From NCBI GenBank assembly GCA_017622085.1, contig JAGARU010000013.1:1-61242 (forward strand): a stretch of 61,242 bases of DNA, given 5' to 3'. A program made the position numbers and the translations under genes. The stretch's first letter is position 1. Each line of letters opens with the position of its first letter. Positions 17,113-26,007 of this stretch are shown here, one piece after another. Source of the stretch: Clostridia bacterium (lineage in GTDB: Bacteria; Bacillota; Clostridia; Oscillospirales; CAG-272). A model generated the notes under the pieces. That model was not told the origin of the DNA. It ran no database searches and saw nothing but the letters and a program-made list of their open reading frames with translations.

Positions 17113-17694
17113 CTACAGCGATTCAATGGCTGCGGTAAGGGCCCGCACAATATGGCACAGCTCCATGGAGGGTGTTTTGTTCTGTTCGGGAACGTACGGG
17201 ATATGGATAAAGCCGACCTGTGTTGCACTGCCGTCGAAATGGTTCAACAGCGTATAAAGCACGTCGTTACACACGTACGTACCGGCTGAATAGGACACCC
17301 GCGACGGGATACAGGCGCTATGGATCGCCTCGGCCATTTTTCGAGCGGGAACGGTAGAAAAATAGGCGGCATCCCTACCGGGCAGGATCGGCATATCAAT
17401 GGGCTGATTTCCCTTATTGTCAGGGATTGTTCCGTGGCGGAGGTTGATTCCTACAAGCTCGGGGGTCACGGCGTCCCGACCGCCTGCCTGACCGATGCAC
17501 AGCACGGCGTCGGGGTGTATTTTATTTGCTACGCCGATCACCTGCTCTGCCGCCTCCCCAAAAACCACGGGAATGCGAAGCTTAGTAAGAGAGTAGCCGC
17601 CAAGCTCCTCGGGCAAGCGGGAGACTGCCTCCCAGGAGGGGTTTATGGCTTCGCCGCCAAAGGGATCAAAGCCGGTTATCAAAAGTGTTTTCAT
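17113..17694 (-). CDS. pcp: Pyroglutamyl-peptidase I
   Basis: 193 residues, slightly short of the usual 200-215. This cytoplasmic cysteine peptidase removes N-terminal pyroglutamate from peptides. Landmarks are LITGFDPFGGEAINPSWEAV at 4-23, the catalytic Glu near 79 (TPELVGINLRHG), the nucleophile Cys142 in AGTYVCNDVLY, and His164 in GFIHIPYVPEQ. AGAGGAAGAAACGTAT precedes the ATG. It is a single-gene unit with its own promoter. Confidence 0.93.
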   Translation of the reverse strand: MKTLLITGFDPFGGEAINPSWEAVSRLPEELGGYSLTKLRIPVVFGEAAEQVIGVANKIHPDAVLCIGQAGGRDAVTPELVGINLRHGTIPDNKGNQPIDMPILPGRDAAYFSTVPARKMAEAIHSACIPSRVSYSAGTYVCNDVLYTLLNHFDGSATQVGFIHIPYVPEQNKTPSMELCHIVRALTAAIESL

Positions 17695-17731
17695 ATACGT
17701 TTCTTCCTCTCGGAAACAAAGTTCTATCTAC

Positions 17732-17760
17732 AGAATACCATGTTATCTGCAAGAAATCAA
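17732..17760 (-). promoter_or_regulatory. Probable promoter for pcp
   Basis: Minus strand TTGATT (17755-17760), 17-base spacer, TATTCT (17732-17737), about 40 bases before the start codon. Confidence 0.5.
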
Positions 17761-17828
17761 TACGGTTTATTTCACGGGCGTTCCACACGGGGCATCAACC
17801 GTTCGGTTGAACGGATCGAACGACGGAA

Positions 17829-17857
17829 TTGACATAGGTGATCAGCTGTGCTATACT
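17829..17857 (+). promoter_or_regulatory. Sigma-A promoter for the MFS gene
   Basis: TTGACA (17829-17834), 17-base spacer, TATACT (17852-17857). The start codon follows 23 bases later, so the leader is very short. Confidence 0.75.
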
Positions 17858-17879
17858 GAATCAAACGGAGGTGGGTATC

Positions 17880-19094
17880 GTGTCGAAAAAGCTATGGAAC
17901 CGGGATTTTGTGCTTCTTTTACAGGGGAGTGCAGTAAGCACCATCGGTGACCTGATGTACAGCGTTGCCATCGGATATTGGGTATATGAAAAGACCGGAT
18001 CCAGCGGTCTTATGGGAATTATGTCTGCAATCTCCATGTTTGTAACCATGTTCCTCTCCCCTTTTACCGGTAGCATTGTGGATAAGTGTAACCGCAAGTG
18101 GGTGATGGTCGGTATGGATCTGATGCAGAGTGTCATTATGCTGACCATAGGTGTGCTGGCCTATATGAATAAGCTGAACGTGCCCGGCGTTTTAATTGCG
18201 GCCTTTCTCGCCGCGCTCGGCAGTGTCTTTTATTCACCCGCCGCAAGCACGCTGATGATCGATATTATTCCTCACGACGATATGGTACGGGGACAGTCCA
18301 TCTTTTCCGGCTCCTCCGCCCTGATCAACATGGCAGGTACGACTCTCAGCGGAGTGATGGTTGCTTTCTTTGGCGTACCGTTGATTGTGATCATCAACGG
18401 CTTAAGCAACCTCTATTCTGCCATCTCCGAGCTGTTCATCCGTGTGCCGAAAACCGTGCAGCAAGGTACGGCCGTTACTGTAAAAAGTATTTTGCGGGAC
18501 AGCAAGGCGGCGGTCAAAGCAATCTTCTCGGAGCGCTTTCTCGCCCTGTTCGTTCCCTGCGCGCTCATGATCAATCTGCTCGGCGCGGGTCCCTTAACGC
18601 TGGTTTTGCCCTTCGCGATGGAAAAGGGATTTACGGTGGATATGTACGGGTATCTTATGGCGGCATGGACCGCGGCCTCCCTTATTTGCGTTCTGTTGCT
18701 GGGCATCATCAAGCTGACGCCGAAGGTACGCTTTTGGTGCATGGCCATCGGCTTTTCCTCCTCCGGCCTATTTCTCATTGCCGCATACCTGTCCAGTCAA
18801 TTCATCCCCATGTGCATCCTTATTTTCATCGGCGCTTTTATGAACAGCATGGGCAACTCCATCTTCAACGCTTCCTTTATGCTGGCACTGCCTGAGGAAA
18901 ATCGCGGGGCGATCCTGGGCTTCTTCCAATCGGCCTCCGTGGGTGGCACCGCACTGTCGGCGGTGCTGTACGGTGTACTGGGCGATGCCTTTCCCCTGGC
19001 CTTGGTCTTCTCTGTCGGTACGGCGCTGTCTCTTGTTCCCATGCTGTACATGTGCTTTGCTCCGCGCACAAAGGAATTTATGCTCACCCATTAA
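17880..19094 (+). CDS. MFS transporter (macrolide-efflux-like)
   Basis: 404 residues from a GTG at 17880, which has GGAGGTGG at ideal spacing; earlier starts would lie on or before the promoter. About twelve hydrophobic helices. The N-terminus (WNRDFVLLLQGSAVSTIGD) and the loop after helix 2 (SPFTGSIVDKCNRKWVMVG) are typical of the MFS subgroup that includes MefA-type drug exporters. It exports an unknown compound by proton antiport. A GC-rich bidirectional terminator follows directly. Confidence 0.87.
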   Translation: MSKKLWNRDFVLLLQGSAVSTIGDLMYSVAIGYWVYEKTGSSGLMGIMSAISMFVTMFLSPFTGSIVDKCNRKWVMVGMDLMQSVIMLTIGVLAYMNKLNVPGVLIAAFLAALGSVFYSPAASTLMIDIIPHDDMVRGQSIFSGSSALINMAGTTLSGVMVAFFGVPLIVIINGLSNLYSAISELFIRVPKTVQQGTAVTVKSILRDSKAAVKAIFSERFLALFVPCALMINLLGAGPLTLVLPFAMEKGFTVDMYGYLMAAWTAASLICVLLLGIIKLTPKVRFWCMAIGFSSSGLFLIAAYLSSQFIPMCILIFIGAFMNSMGNSIFNASFMLALPEENRGAILGFFQSASVGGTALSAVLYGVLGDAFPLALVFSVGTALSLVPMLYMCFAPRTKEFMLTH

Positions 19095-19100
19095 AACAAT

Positions 19101-19140
19101 CTGCCGCGCCTCGATCCTCGGATCGGTGCGCGGCAGTTTT
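19101..19140. terminator. Bidirectional terminator
   Basis: CTGCCGCGC (19101-19109) pairs with GCGCGGCAG (19128-19136), with a secondary GATC stem inside the loop and four T on the plus side; it separates the convergent MFS and YdeI-like genes. Confidence 0.82.
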
Positions 19141-19720
19141 ATTCGGTGGTGTATGGCTCCATGCTATAGTACTTTTCAATTCCTCCGTAGCCGACGATCC
19201 GCTTGCCGGTGCGGGTTTTCCGAAGGAAGCTCTCCAGACGCTTTTGAAACTCCGCCGGGCGCTTGCGCGATGCGTCGATGTAGGCGATGCGAATGCGTTT
19301 ATAAGGCTCGGAGAAGGTTTGATAATGGCGCCACGCTTCGGCGTCTTTTTTAATGCTTTCCAAAATATCCTCGGGAAAGACATACGGGGCGCGGATCAGG
19401 TCGAGCACGCTCTCGCGAACGCTGGGATGAAGCATTTTGCGGGATTCCAGCCAGATGAGACGCTCTACGTTTGGTCTGGAATAGGGGCTACCCTGCTTTC
19501 TTGGGGTAAAGCGGCGGGCACTGTGAAATTCATCCAAGTAACGGGCGATACTGTCGATCCAGCCGAAGCAAAGGGCCTCTTCCACGGCGTCGTTATAACT
19601 TACGCCGATCTCGCCGGATGCTTTCATGGGGAAAACGAACCAGATCTCCCGTTCCCTCTCAAAATTGGCCTCCAGCCATGCGCGCCATTCTTCTCGGGTT
19701 TGTGCGTAAAACGTATTCAT
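19139..19720 (-). CDS. YdeI/OmpD-associated family protein
   Basis: 193 residues. Family landmarks are the aromatic start (REEWRAWLEANF), ALCFGWIDSIARY, the basic RRFTPRK, SPYSRPNVERLIWLESRKM, and a C-terminal segment with RKRPAEFQKRLESFLRKTRTGKRI. The family has been linked to bacteriocin tolerance in some species but its biochemical role is not established. No signal peptide, so cytoplasmic. It is separated from the upstream esterase by two bases. Confidence 0.8.
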   Translation of the reverse strand: MNTFYAQTREEWRAWLEANFEREREIWFVFPMKASGEIGVSYNDAVEEALCFGWIDSIARYLDEFHSARRFTPRKQGSPYSRPNVERLIWLESRKMLHPSVRESVLDLIRAPYVFPEDILESIKKDAEAWRHYQTFSEPYKRIRIAYIDASRKRPAEFQKRLESFLRKTRTGKRIVGYGGIEKYYSMEPYTTE

Positions 19721-19722
19721 TG

Positions 19723-20649
19723 CTACTCTCCATAAAACTGCTTTTTCATGAAGCGGATTCGAGCGTCAAGGGCGGCTTTCGTGGTCTTTGCCCCTTGAAC
19801 GATGTCAAAGCCGTGCATCGTTCCCTTGGTCTCGTTCAGCTCGACCGCGATCCCTTCCTCGCGGAGTCTTTGAACATAGAGGATGCCGTCATCGTGGAGA
19901 CAGTCAAACTCAGCGGTCTCAACGTAAGCCGGAGGGAGACCGTGGAGGCTTTCGGATTCCACGGGAGAATAGTAGATGTAATTGGGGTCGGATGGGTCGA
20001 CTCGGGTCATAGGGGCAATGCGGGTGGAGAGCGTAGAGTTCCACATGGGAGTATCGGTGAATTTTTTGCAGGACTCGCTGTTGTTGCGGGCATACAAAAA
20101 CGGATACGGAAGCATTTGGAAGCAAAGCTTCACTGGGTGATTACGGTCTTTTGCCATCAAACACGTACCCACAGCCAAGGTGGAGCCGGCGCTATCGCCG
20201 CCAATGGCAATGCGGGCGGGATCGATCCCGAGGGTCTCGGCGTTTTCATACGCCCAGCACAGGGCGGCATAGGAATCCTCAAAGAAGATGGGATGAGGAT
20301 GCTTGGGTGCGAGGCGGTAGTTAACGAAAACCACCTTGCATCCGACCTCCTTGGCATAGCGCATGGCGTTTTTATAGTGATAGCCCGCCGCCGCAAGCAC
20401 AAAGCCGCCGCCGTGAAGATAAATGAGGCACGGCGCGGGGGTATCGATCGCCCTCGGGGCTAACAGAAAGCACTCGATCGTAGCGCCATCATAGCTTTCC
20501 ACCCGGTGACAGGAGACATCGAGGGCTTTATCCTTAAAGAGGTACTTCGGCGTTTTCATATGGGGCACGGCCACGGCGAGAAATTTCTCGCTGATGGGCG
20601 GGGTAAAATGGGAAAACGGGAAAAATTCTTTGCTGATTTTATACTTCAT
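19723..20649 (-). CDS. Alpha/beta hydrolase, hormone-sensitive-lipase family esterase
   Basis: 308 residues. The oxyanion motif HGGG (LIYLHGGGFVLAAAGY) and the nucleophile elbow GGDSAGS place it in the HSL (family IV) esterases. The acid and histidine of the triad are expected in DDGILYVQRL and TMHGFD. Cytoplasmic; it would hydrolyse short-chain esters. Its start overlaps the stop of the reductase-like gene, so these two and probably the MATE gene form one transcript. Confidence 0.87.
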   Translation of the reverse strand: MKYKISKEFFPFSHFTPPISEKFLAVAVPHMKTPKYLFKDKALDVSCHRVESYDGATIECFLLAPRAIDTPAPCLIYLHGGGFVLAAAGYHYKNAMRYAKEVGCKVVFVNYRLAPKHPHPIFFEDSYAALCWAYENAETLGIDPARIAIGGDSAGSTLAVGTCLMAKDRNHPVKLCFQMLPYPFLYARNNSESCKKFTDTPMWNSTLSTRIAPMTRVDPSDPNYIYYSPVESESLHGLPPAYVETAEFDCLHDDGILYVQRLREEGIAVELNETKGTMHGFDIVQGAKTTKAALDARIRFMKKQFYGE

Positions 20650-21362
20650 ACGTCTCTCTTTTTATAATTCGAAATAAGAGTTCCGGACTCGTTTTCGGCC
20701 CATGTGAGAGTAAAGTCCATCAGGACACTATCCATAAACAGGGGCTTACTGTCCTTATCGGCCACTACGGGAGCGGTGACAAGGCTGATCTCGTCGATGG
20801 CATCAGCACGGGCAAAGGCACCGTTGATTATGCTTCCGCCTTCCAGGAGCAAGGTATGACAGCCGAGGAGTCGGTTCAGCTTAGAGAGGGCAAGCTCCAC
20901 ATCGATGGCATCCCGACCGGCAAAGATATACGGGATTTCCATGGATCTGAGATACGCAAGATATCGCTCGTCCACCTGCTCGGACAAAACCTCTACGATC
21001 TGTGCGCCGTCGTAGCCGGGATCACCGTCGGGATCCACGATTCTGTTAGACTGCCAGCCCAGCTTACCGTGGGTATCGAATGCAATGGCATAAAATCCGC
21101 TGAGGTTATCTACAATGTAGTCCGTTTTCGGGCTTTCTTCATAAGAAACGGGGACGTAGGGGCCCAGATTGGGATACCAGCCGCCGGTGAAGCTACCTTC
21201 CATAGTGACGCGTCCGCAGATAAAGCCATCGGAGGGCATCTCCCGGTTGAGGCGGTAATAGATCTCCGTTGCTTTGGCACATTCAGGGAGGAAGAGAAAG
21301 TCTCCGGTGACCTTTCCGTCGATGCTGGTGACCATGTGGCAAATGATGTATGGGCGACTCAT
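20646..21362 (-). CDS. Dihydrofolate-reductase-like / RibD C-terminal domain protein
   Basis: 238 residues. Opens PYIICHMVTSIDGKVTGDF, the RibD C-terminal-type start, with GFICGRVTMEG and LLLEGGSIINGAFARADAID as further signatures. Such stand-alone domains reduce small cyclic substrates with NADPH; the folate or riboflavin link is by family only. It overlaps the MATE gene by four bases (ATGA) and the esterase gene by four bases, indicating translational coupling. Confidence 0.85.
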   Translation of the reverse strand: MSRPYIICHMVTSIDGKVTGDFLFLPECAKATEIYYRLNREMPSDGFICGRVTMEGSFTGGWYPNLGPYVPVSYEESPKTDYIVDNLSGFYAIAFDTHGKLGWQSNRIVDPDGDPGYDGAQIVEVLSEQVDERYLAYLRSMEIPYIFAGRDAIDVELALSKLNRLLGCHTLLLEGGSIINGAFARADAIDEISLVTAPVVADKDSKPLFMDSVLMDFTLTWAENESGTLISNYKKRDV

Positions 21363-22750
21363 TCGGATACTCCTTTTGTAACAGATAAATTGGGAGTAAT
21401 TTTTCTCAGCGCCCGACGGAACTGGAAGGCAAACAGAACCGCCGTAAAGGTTACGGCAATCACGTCAGCGATAGGCTCCGCCAGATAAACACCGACGGTG
21501 GGATCTTCAACCAGATGCGGCACGATATAAATGAGAGGCAAAAGCAAAACGAACTTCCGCACTACGGCCACAAGAACGGAGGAGGGAGCGTTACCGAGGG
21601 AAACAAAGGTCATCTGGCAGGCAATCTGGATACCGAAGAGCAGCATGCCGCCAAAATATATGCGGATGACCTGCTCCGTGAAATCAAGGAGTGCAATCTT
21701 GGTTGTAAACAAGGTGGCAAAGGCGCGGGGGAACAGCATAACGGCGCCCCAAAGGGTGCAGGAATACAGGAGACACGTGGTGAGCAGGAGCTTGAAGGTC
21801 TTTTTAACCCGCTCGACTGAGCCAGCACCGTAGTTATAGCTTAAAATAGGCTGTGCACCTTGAGCAATTCCCTGAAGAGGAAGCATGGCGAACTGCATGA
21901 CGCTGGTAAGGATCGTCATAGCGCCAACGGCCAAGTCCCCACCGTAATCGTACAGAGAAGAATTGAAGCAGACGGAAATTACGCTTTCGCTGGCCTGCAT
22001 AACGAAGGTGGCCGAGCCAAGAGCAAGGCACGGAAGTACGATTTTGACGTTTACGGTAAGATTTTTTCTTCGCAAACGGAGAATCGCTTTGTTACTGCAC
22101 AGGAACGAAATCACCCAAATGCAGGATATGGACTGGGAGAGGATTGTTGCCAGGGCTGCGCCCTTGACGCCCATGTGGAAGCCATAAATGAAGATGGGGT
22201 CAAGAATAATGTTAGCGACGGCGCCGATAATGACGGAGAACATGGAGATTTTCGTAAAGCCTTGAGCCGAAACAAATGCGTTCATGCCAAGAGTCAGCTG
22301 GACGAAGACCGTTCCGAGGGCATAAATGCTCATATAATCGGTGGCGTATCCAATGGTATTTTCGCTGGCGCCGAAGGCTAAAAGCAGGTCGCGGCTCCAA
22401 AGGCTAAGGGCTACCGTTAGAACAAGAGAAATCGCAAGCTGGAGCACAACGCATCCGCCGAGGGTCTTCTCGGCACTATCCATGTCCTTTTTCCCCATAA
22501 AAATGGAGGCGCGCGGAGCTCCTCCGGAGCTTACCAAAGCGGCAAAGGCAGAAACGATCATAATGAGGGGCATACACACCCCTACACCGGTCAAGGCAAG
22601 GTCGCCGCTTTCCGGCATATGACCGATATAGATTCGGTCTACGACGTTATAGAGCATATTGATCAGCTGAGCAACTACGGTAGGCAGAGCCAGCTTGAAC
22701 AGCAATTTTCCAATGGGAGCGGTTCCCAGCATCTCTTTTTGATTTTGCAT
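21359..22750 (-). CDS. MATE-family efflux transporter
   Basis: 463 residues with about twelve hydrophobic helices. The start (MLGTAPIGKLLFKLALPTVV) and QLINMLYNVVDRIYIGHMPE are typical of the NorM/DinF-type clostridial MATE proteins, which export cationic drugs or metabolites using a sodium or proton gradient. GGGAATAAA precedes the ATG. It leads the MATE-reductase-esterase-YdeI run of overlapping genes; the SGNH hydrolase gene lies 29 bases upstream in the same direction. Confidence 0.9.
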   Translation of the reverse strand: MQNQKEMLGTAPIGKLLFKLALPTVVAQLINMLYNVVDRIYIGHMPESGDLALTGVGVCMPLIMIVSAFAALVSSGGAPRASIFMGKKDMDSAEKTLGGCVVLQLAISLVLTVALSLWSRDLLLAFGASENTIGYATDYMSIYALGTVFVQLTLGMNAFVSAQGFTKISMFSVIIGAVANIILDPIFIYGFHMGVKGAALATILSQSISCIWVISFLCSNKAILRLRRKNLTVNVKIVLPCLALGSATFVMQASESVISVCFNSSLYDYGGDLAVGAMTILTSVMQFAMLPLQGIAQGAQPILSYNYGAGSVERVKKTFKLLLTTCLLYSCTLWGAVMLFPRAFATLFTTKIALLDFTEQVIRIYFGGMLLFGIQIACQMTFVSLGNAPSSVLVAVVRKFVLLLPLIYIVPHLVEDPTVGVYLAEPIADVIAVTFTAVLFAFQFRRALRKITPNLSVTKGVSE

Positions 22751-22779
22751 TTTATTCCCTTCTTATCTCTATGTATTTC

Positions 22780-23481
22780 TTACAGTTGGCTAAGCACAGC
22801 GGCGGAGAGGGTCTGCATACCCTCGGAATTGGGGTGGAAATCATCCACCGTATCGTATGGGGGAGCAAAACGGTAAAGATCGATGAGGCGGCAAGCGTTT
22901 GCTTCGGCACAGGCGCGGATGATCTCACAATACTCCTCGATATGGTGGCCGCGATAGCAATAGGGGAACACAAAGTGTTCGTTCTGCGTAGAAGTGCTGA
23001 CGGGCAAGGTACAGCACCAGATCTCCGCGGTCGGATAATTCCGACGGAGCTTTTCAAGCATGGTCTGATAGGCAATGGAGAAAATGGACAGGTCGTCCTT
23101 GGCGGAGGTTTCGTCCGGGGTCGGTTGTATGGGACATCCCCAGTCGTTGGTGCCCATCAGCACAAGAATCACGTCGGGGACATGTCCGTCGCGGCTGAGG
23201 GCGGAAGTGCGCTCGTCACTGCACCCATAAGAAGGGATCTCACAGCTGCGGTGGCGGCTTACCATGCTTCCGGCAATGGAATGGTTGACCAAAAGCGTGC
23301 CGCCCAAGGCATCGATCACCTGCCCCCACCAGGTATCCTCCGGCAGGAATACGTTTGCCTCAAACTTCATCATACCCGTATAAAAGGCCGCATCCTCCGG
23401 CTGGCTATATCCGTCCAGCGCGCTGAGGGAGTCGCCAAGGATGGAGAAATATTTATCTTGGTAGGAGTTCGTTGCGTTCAC
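22780..23481 (-). CDS. SGNH/GDSL-family hydrolase
   Basis: 233 residues from a GTG with GGAG upstream. Block I is FSILGDSLSALDGY with the catalytic serine, block III is LVLMGTNDWG, and block V is DDFHPNSEGM with the Asp and His of the triad. No signal peptide, so probably a cytoplasmic esterase or lipase/acetyl-hydrolase. Divergently placed from the flavodoxin-like gene. Confidence 0.88.
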   Translation of the reverse strand: MNATNSYQDKYFSILGDSLSALDGYSQPEDAAFYTGMMKFEANVFLPEDTWWGQVIDALGGTLLVNHSIAGSMVSRHRSCEIPSYGCSDERTSALSRDGHVPDVILVLMGTNDWGCPIQPTPDETSAKDDLSIFSIAYQTMLEKLRRNYPTAEIWCCTLPVSTSTQNEHFVFPYCYRGHHIEEYCEIIRACAEANACRLIDLYRFAPPYDTVDDFHPNSEGMQTLSAAVLSQL

Positions 23482-23514
23482 AGCGTATTTGCTCCTTACT
23501 GTATGAAAATTTAC

Positions 23515-23545
23515 TTGACAGCAGGCACTCTGCTAAGTGTATAAT
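23515..23545 (+). promoter_or_regulatory. Promoter for the flavodoxin-like gene
   Basis: TTGACA (23515-23520) and TATAAT (23540-23545) are both perfect but separated by 19 bases, longer than the optimum; the -10 is preceded by TG, an extended form that could compensate. The start codon is 46 bases downstream. Confidence 0.65.
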
Positions 23546-23590
23546 AGAATTGTAGCACAAATATCGCGTAAAATCAAGAGAGGTAGAACG

Positions 23591-24208
23591 ATGAAGGTAT
23601 TATTGATCAACGGCAGTCCTCACGAAAACGGCAACACGGCGATGGCGCTGAAGGAAATGGTGGCTGTGTTTGAAGCGGAAGGCATTGAGACGGAAATTTT
23701 ACATGTCGGTCCGATGGCGATTCGTGGATGCATCAGCTGTTTCCACTGCTCCCGCGAGGGTAAGTGTGTTTTTGATGACATTGTAAATGAGGCAGCCATA
23801 AAATTTGAGACTTGCGATGGCTTAGTGGTAGGCTCTCCCGTATATTACGCCGGGGCCAATGCTACCCTTACGGCCTTTTTGACGCGTCTCTTTTACAGCA
23901 CTCGCTTTGATAAACGCATGAAGGTCGGTGCGGCAGTGGTTGCCGCGCGGCGCGGAGGGCTCTCCTCCACCTTTGACGAGTTGAACAAGTTCTTTACGAT
24001 CTCGGGCATGCCGGTGGCCTCCGGCCAGTACTGGAACAGCATTCATGGCGGCAAGCCGGGCGATGCGGCAGAGGATGCGGAGGGACTGCAGAGCATGCGC
24101 ACGCTAGCGGCAAATATGTCGTTCTTAGTCAAGAGCATTGCTCTTGGTAAAGAACAGTTTGGTCTGCCGGAGCGGGAGCGTCCGGTGTTTACAAACTTTA
24201 TCCGATGA
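23591..24208 (+). CDS. Flavodoxin-family NAD(P)H-dependent FMN reductase
   Basis: 205 residues from MKVLLINGSPHENGNTAMAL, chosen because AGAGG precedes it. The first 20 residues hold the FMN phosphate loop. CISCFHCSREGKCVFDD is the cysteine motif of the iron-sulfur flavoprotein/flavodoxin-like reductases in anaerobes, although the cluster spacing is short, so iron-sulfur binding is uncertain. GSPVYYAGANATLTAFLTR binds the flavin ring. Probably a small cytoplasmic redox enzyme. A strong terminator follows. Confidence 0.87.
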   Translation: MKVLLINGSPHENGNTAMALKEMVAVFEAEGIETEILHVGPMAIRGCISCFHCSREGKCVFDDIVNEAAIKFETCDGLVVGSPVYYAGANATLTAFLTRLFYSTRFDKRMKVGAAVVAARRGGLSSTFDELNKFFTISGMPVASGQYWNSIHGGKPGDAAEDAEGLQSMRTLAANMSFLVKSIALGKEQFGLPERERPVFTNFIR

Positions 24209-24212
24209 AAAA

Positions 24213-24254
24213 GAACGCCAATGACCGTGGGTCATTGGCGTTCCTTTATTTTGG
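24213..24254. terminator. Bidirectional terminator
   Basis: Fourteen-base perfect stem (24213-24226 with 24230-24243) with a three-base loop, followed by CTTTATTTT; it lies between the convergent flavodoxin-like and SDR genes. Confidence 0.9.
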
Positions 24255-24956
24255 CTCCAGCGACCAGCCGTGGTCGCCGTGATAGATCATCTGGCGGGTC
24301 ATGCCTCCGTCGATGCAAACGTTTTCCCCGGTAATAAAGCCGGCCATATCCGAGCAAAGATAGAGCACCATGTGGGCAATATCCAAGGGGTTGCCGACCC
24401 GTCCGGCGGGTTGTTGGATGGCATCGGGGCCTTTGTACACGGTATAGGCGGTATCAATCCATCCGGGAGAAATGGAATTGACGCGGGCCTTGCCTGCAAG
24501 GCTAACGGCCAAAGCGTGAGTGAGGGCGGAAATGCCGCCCTTAGCGGCGGTGTAGCTTTCGGTCTCCGGATGGCTCATTCGATCTCGCGAGGAGGAAATA
24601 TTGACGATCGAGGCGTCGGGAGCAAGGTAGGGAGCGAACAGCTTGGACAGATAAAAAGGCGCAGTAACGCCCACCCGAAGGGCGTATTCAAACTCCTCGT
24701 AGCTTCCGTTTGTGATACCGCACATCATGGGGGCGGCATTATTGATCAGATAGTCCACGTGGCCGTAATCGGAGATGACCTTAGCAGCAAAGCGTTCTAA
24801 GGTGGCTTTATCGGCCAAATCACCTACAAAATAATCGTTATCCAGCACATCGATCACGCAGACCTTGGCGCCGGCAGCTTCAAACTGCTCTCGGATACAG
24901 CGACCGATGCCACGGGCACCGCCGGTTACAACGACGACCTTATCTTGAAACTTCAT
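24246..24956 (-). CDS. Short-chain dehydrogenase/reductase
   Basis: 236 residues, typical length. NAD(P)-binding TGGARGIG at 11-18, the NNAA strand motif, the catalytic Ser in VNISSSRDR, and YTAAKGG with the catalytic Tyr and Lys. The adenosine-side Asp (VIDVLD) suggests NAD(H) rather than NADP(H). The C-terminal FITGENVCIDGGMTR is standard. Substrate unknown. It sits 12 bases after the nitroreductase gene and shares its promoter. Confidence 0.9.
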   Translation of the reverse strand: MKFQDKVVVVTGGARGIGRCIREQFEAAGAKVCVIDVLDNDYFVGDLADKATLERFAAKVISDYGHVDYLINNAAPMMCGITNGSYEEFEYALRVGVTAPFYLSKLFAPYLAPDASIVNISSSRDRMSHPETESYTAAKGGISALTHALAVSLAGKARVNSISPGWIDTAYTVYKGPDAIQQPAGRVGNPLDIAHMVLYLCSDMAGFITGENVCIDGGMTRQMIYHGDHGWSLEPK

Positions 24957-24968
24957 AGTAACGCCTCC

Positions 24969-25499
24969 TTATTCAATTACAGTTACGAGCTCCTCGACGG
25001 ATTTTCTCTTTTTGGGGCGGAGAGCATCTCCATCCTTCGGGTAGCCCAGAGTAATCACAAGACGGACGGGGGTATCCAGGCCGCAGATCGAACGGATGAC
25101 CTTATCGTCCAACCATCCGAGGATGCAGGTGCCAAGACCTTGAGTCGTAGCCTCAGCAGTAATGTAGGCGGAAAGGATGCCGATGTCAATGGAGCGGTAA
25201 TCAATGCCCTTCACCTTGGAACCGATTGCGGCGGTTGGGGTGTAGGATTGCTCCGAGATTACCAAGAGAATCGGGGCATCGGATGCAAATTTGTTCATAC
25301 CCATACCCTGCACGGCCTTGGCCACTTGCTTTGCCGTCTTGCCCTTACACACGGTAATGCGATAGGGCTGACTGTTGCAAGCCGAGGGCGCTAAGCGGGC
25401 GGAGGCAAGGATGCGATCCAGCTTTTCTCTCTCTACAGCGCGTTCCGGATGATAGCTGCGGCAGGACTGGCGGGCTTCGGCAATTTCAGTAAAATTCAT
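24969..25499 (-). CDS. Nitroreductase-family protein
   Basis: 176 residues. ARQSCRSYHPERAVEREKL and LAPSACNSQPYRITVCKGK are the FMN-binding start of the small nitroreductase group; later AEATTQGLGTCILGWLDDK and LVITLGYPKDGDALRPKKRK are characteristic. Members use FMN and NAD(P)H to reduce nitro compounds, quinones or related substrates. The gene leads a two-gene unit with the SDR, suggesting a shared small redox pathway. Confidence 0.88.
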   Translation of the reverse strand: MNFTEIAEARQSCRSYHPERAVEREKLDRILASARLAPSACNSQPYRITVCKGKTAKQVAKAVQGMGMNKFASDAPILLVISEQSYTPTAAIGSKVKGIDYRSIDIGILSAYITAEATTQGLGTCILGWLDDKVIRSICGLDTPVRLVITLGYPKDGDALRPKKRKSVEELVTVIE

Positions 25500-25529
25500 A
25501 TTCCATCCTCATTTCTGTGCTTTTCTTTT

Positions 25530-25558
25530 ATTATACCGAAGGAAAAGCCTTGATTCAA
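25530..25558 (-). promoter_or_regulatory. Sigma-A promoter for nitroreductase-SDR
   Basis: Minus strand TTGAAT (25553-25558), 17-base spacer, TATAAT (25530-25535), 30 bases before the start codon. Confidence 0.8.
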
Positions 25559-25569
25559 CCCCTTGGTGC

Positions 25570-25607
25570 AAAAAAAGCAGACAGCCGTATGCTGTCCGCT
25601 TTTTTAA
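25570..25607 (-). terminator. Terminator of the 114-residue membrane protein gene
   Basis: Stem formed by 25571-25585 and 25591-25605 around CGTAT, with one mismatch and a run of seven T on the minus strand. Confidence 0.85.
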
Positions 25608-25613
25608 TTATGC

Positions 25614-25958
25614 TTAAAGAAGAAGTGCGTTGACAAATCCGCCTACCAAAGAAACGGCAGCTAAGATGCGGGATATAAGGAGCATTTTTTTATTCTCCTT
25701 GCTTACTCTTTCCAGCACAAAGGCTACAATTCCCATGAGTGCAAAGAACACGGCCATGAGGATCTGCGACGGAAACATTCCGGCAATTCCAATACGGAGG
25801 CCAACCGAAGCCATATACAGTGCGAAACCTTCCACGATATAGAAGCACACGCGCTTAGCCGTTTTGTTCTTCAAGAGAAACATCAGGCAAAGCGATAAGA
25901 GCGTACCGGCGGCAAGACCCATGGTGACGATGATTAAAAGATCCAAAGACGTAAACAT
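25614..25958 (-). CDS. Small four-helix membrane protein, probable target of the adjacent two-component system
   Basis: 114 residues with four hydrophobic stretches (about 6-28, 35-55, 62-82, 95-114), GTLLSLCLMFLLKNKTAKRV between helices 1 and 2, and a charged loop ERVSKENKK before the last. No family recognised. GTGAGGAAAAATT precedes the ATG. Its promoter region (26008-26059), just behind the kinase gene, has a long direct repeat of the kind bound by OmpR-type regulators, so I infer it is regulated by the neighbouring system. Confidence 0.72.
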   Translation of the reverse strand: MFTSLDLLIIVTMGLAAGTLLSLCLMFLLKNKTAKRVCFYIVEGFALYMASVGLRIGIAGMFPSQILMAVFFALMGIVAFVLERVSKENKKMLLISRILAAVSLVGGFVNALLL

Positions 25959-26007
25959 AATTTTTCCTCACTTTCATTTTTTGTTTTTAGGTGTTTTCCC
26001 TTTGGTG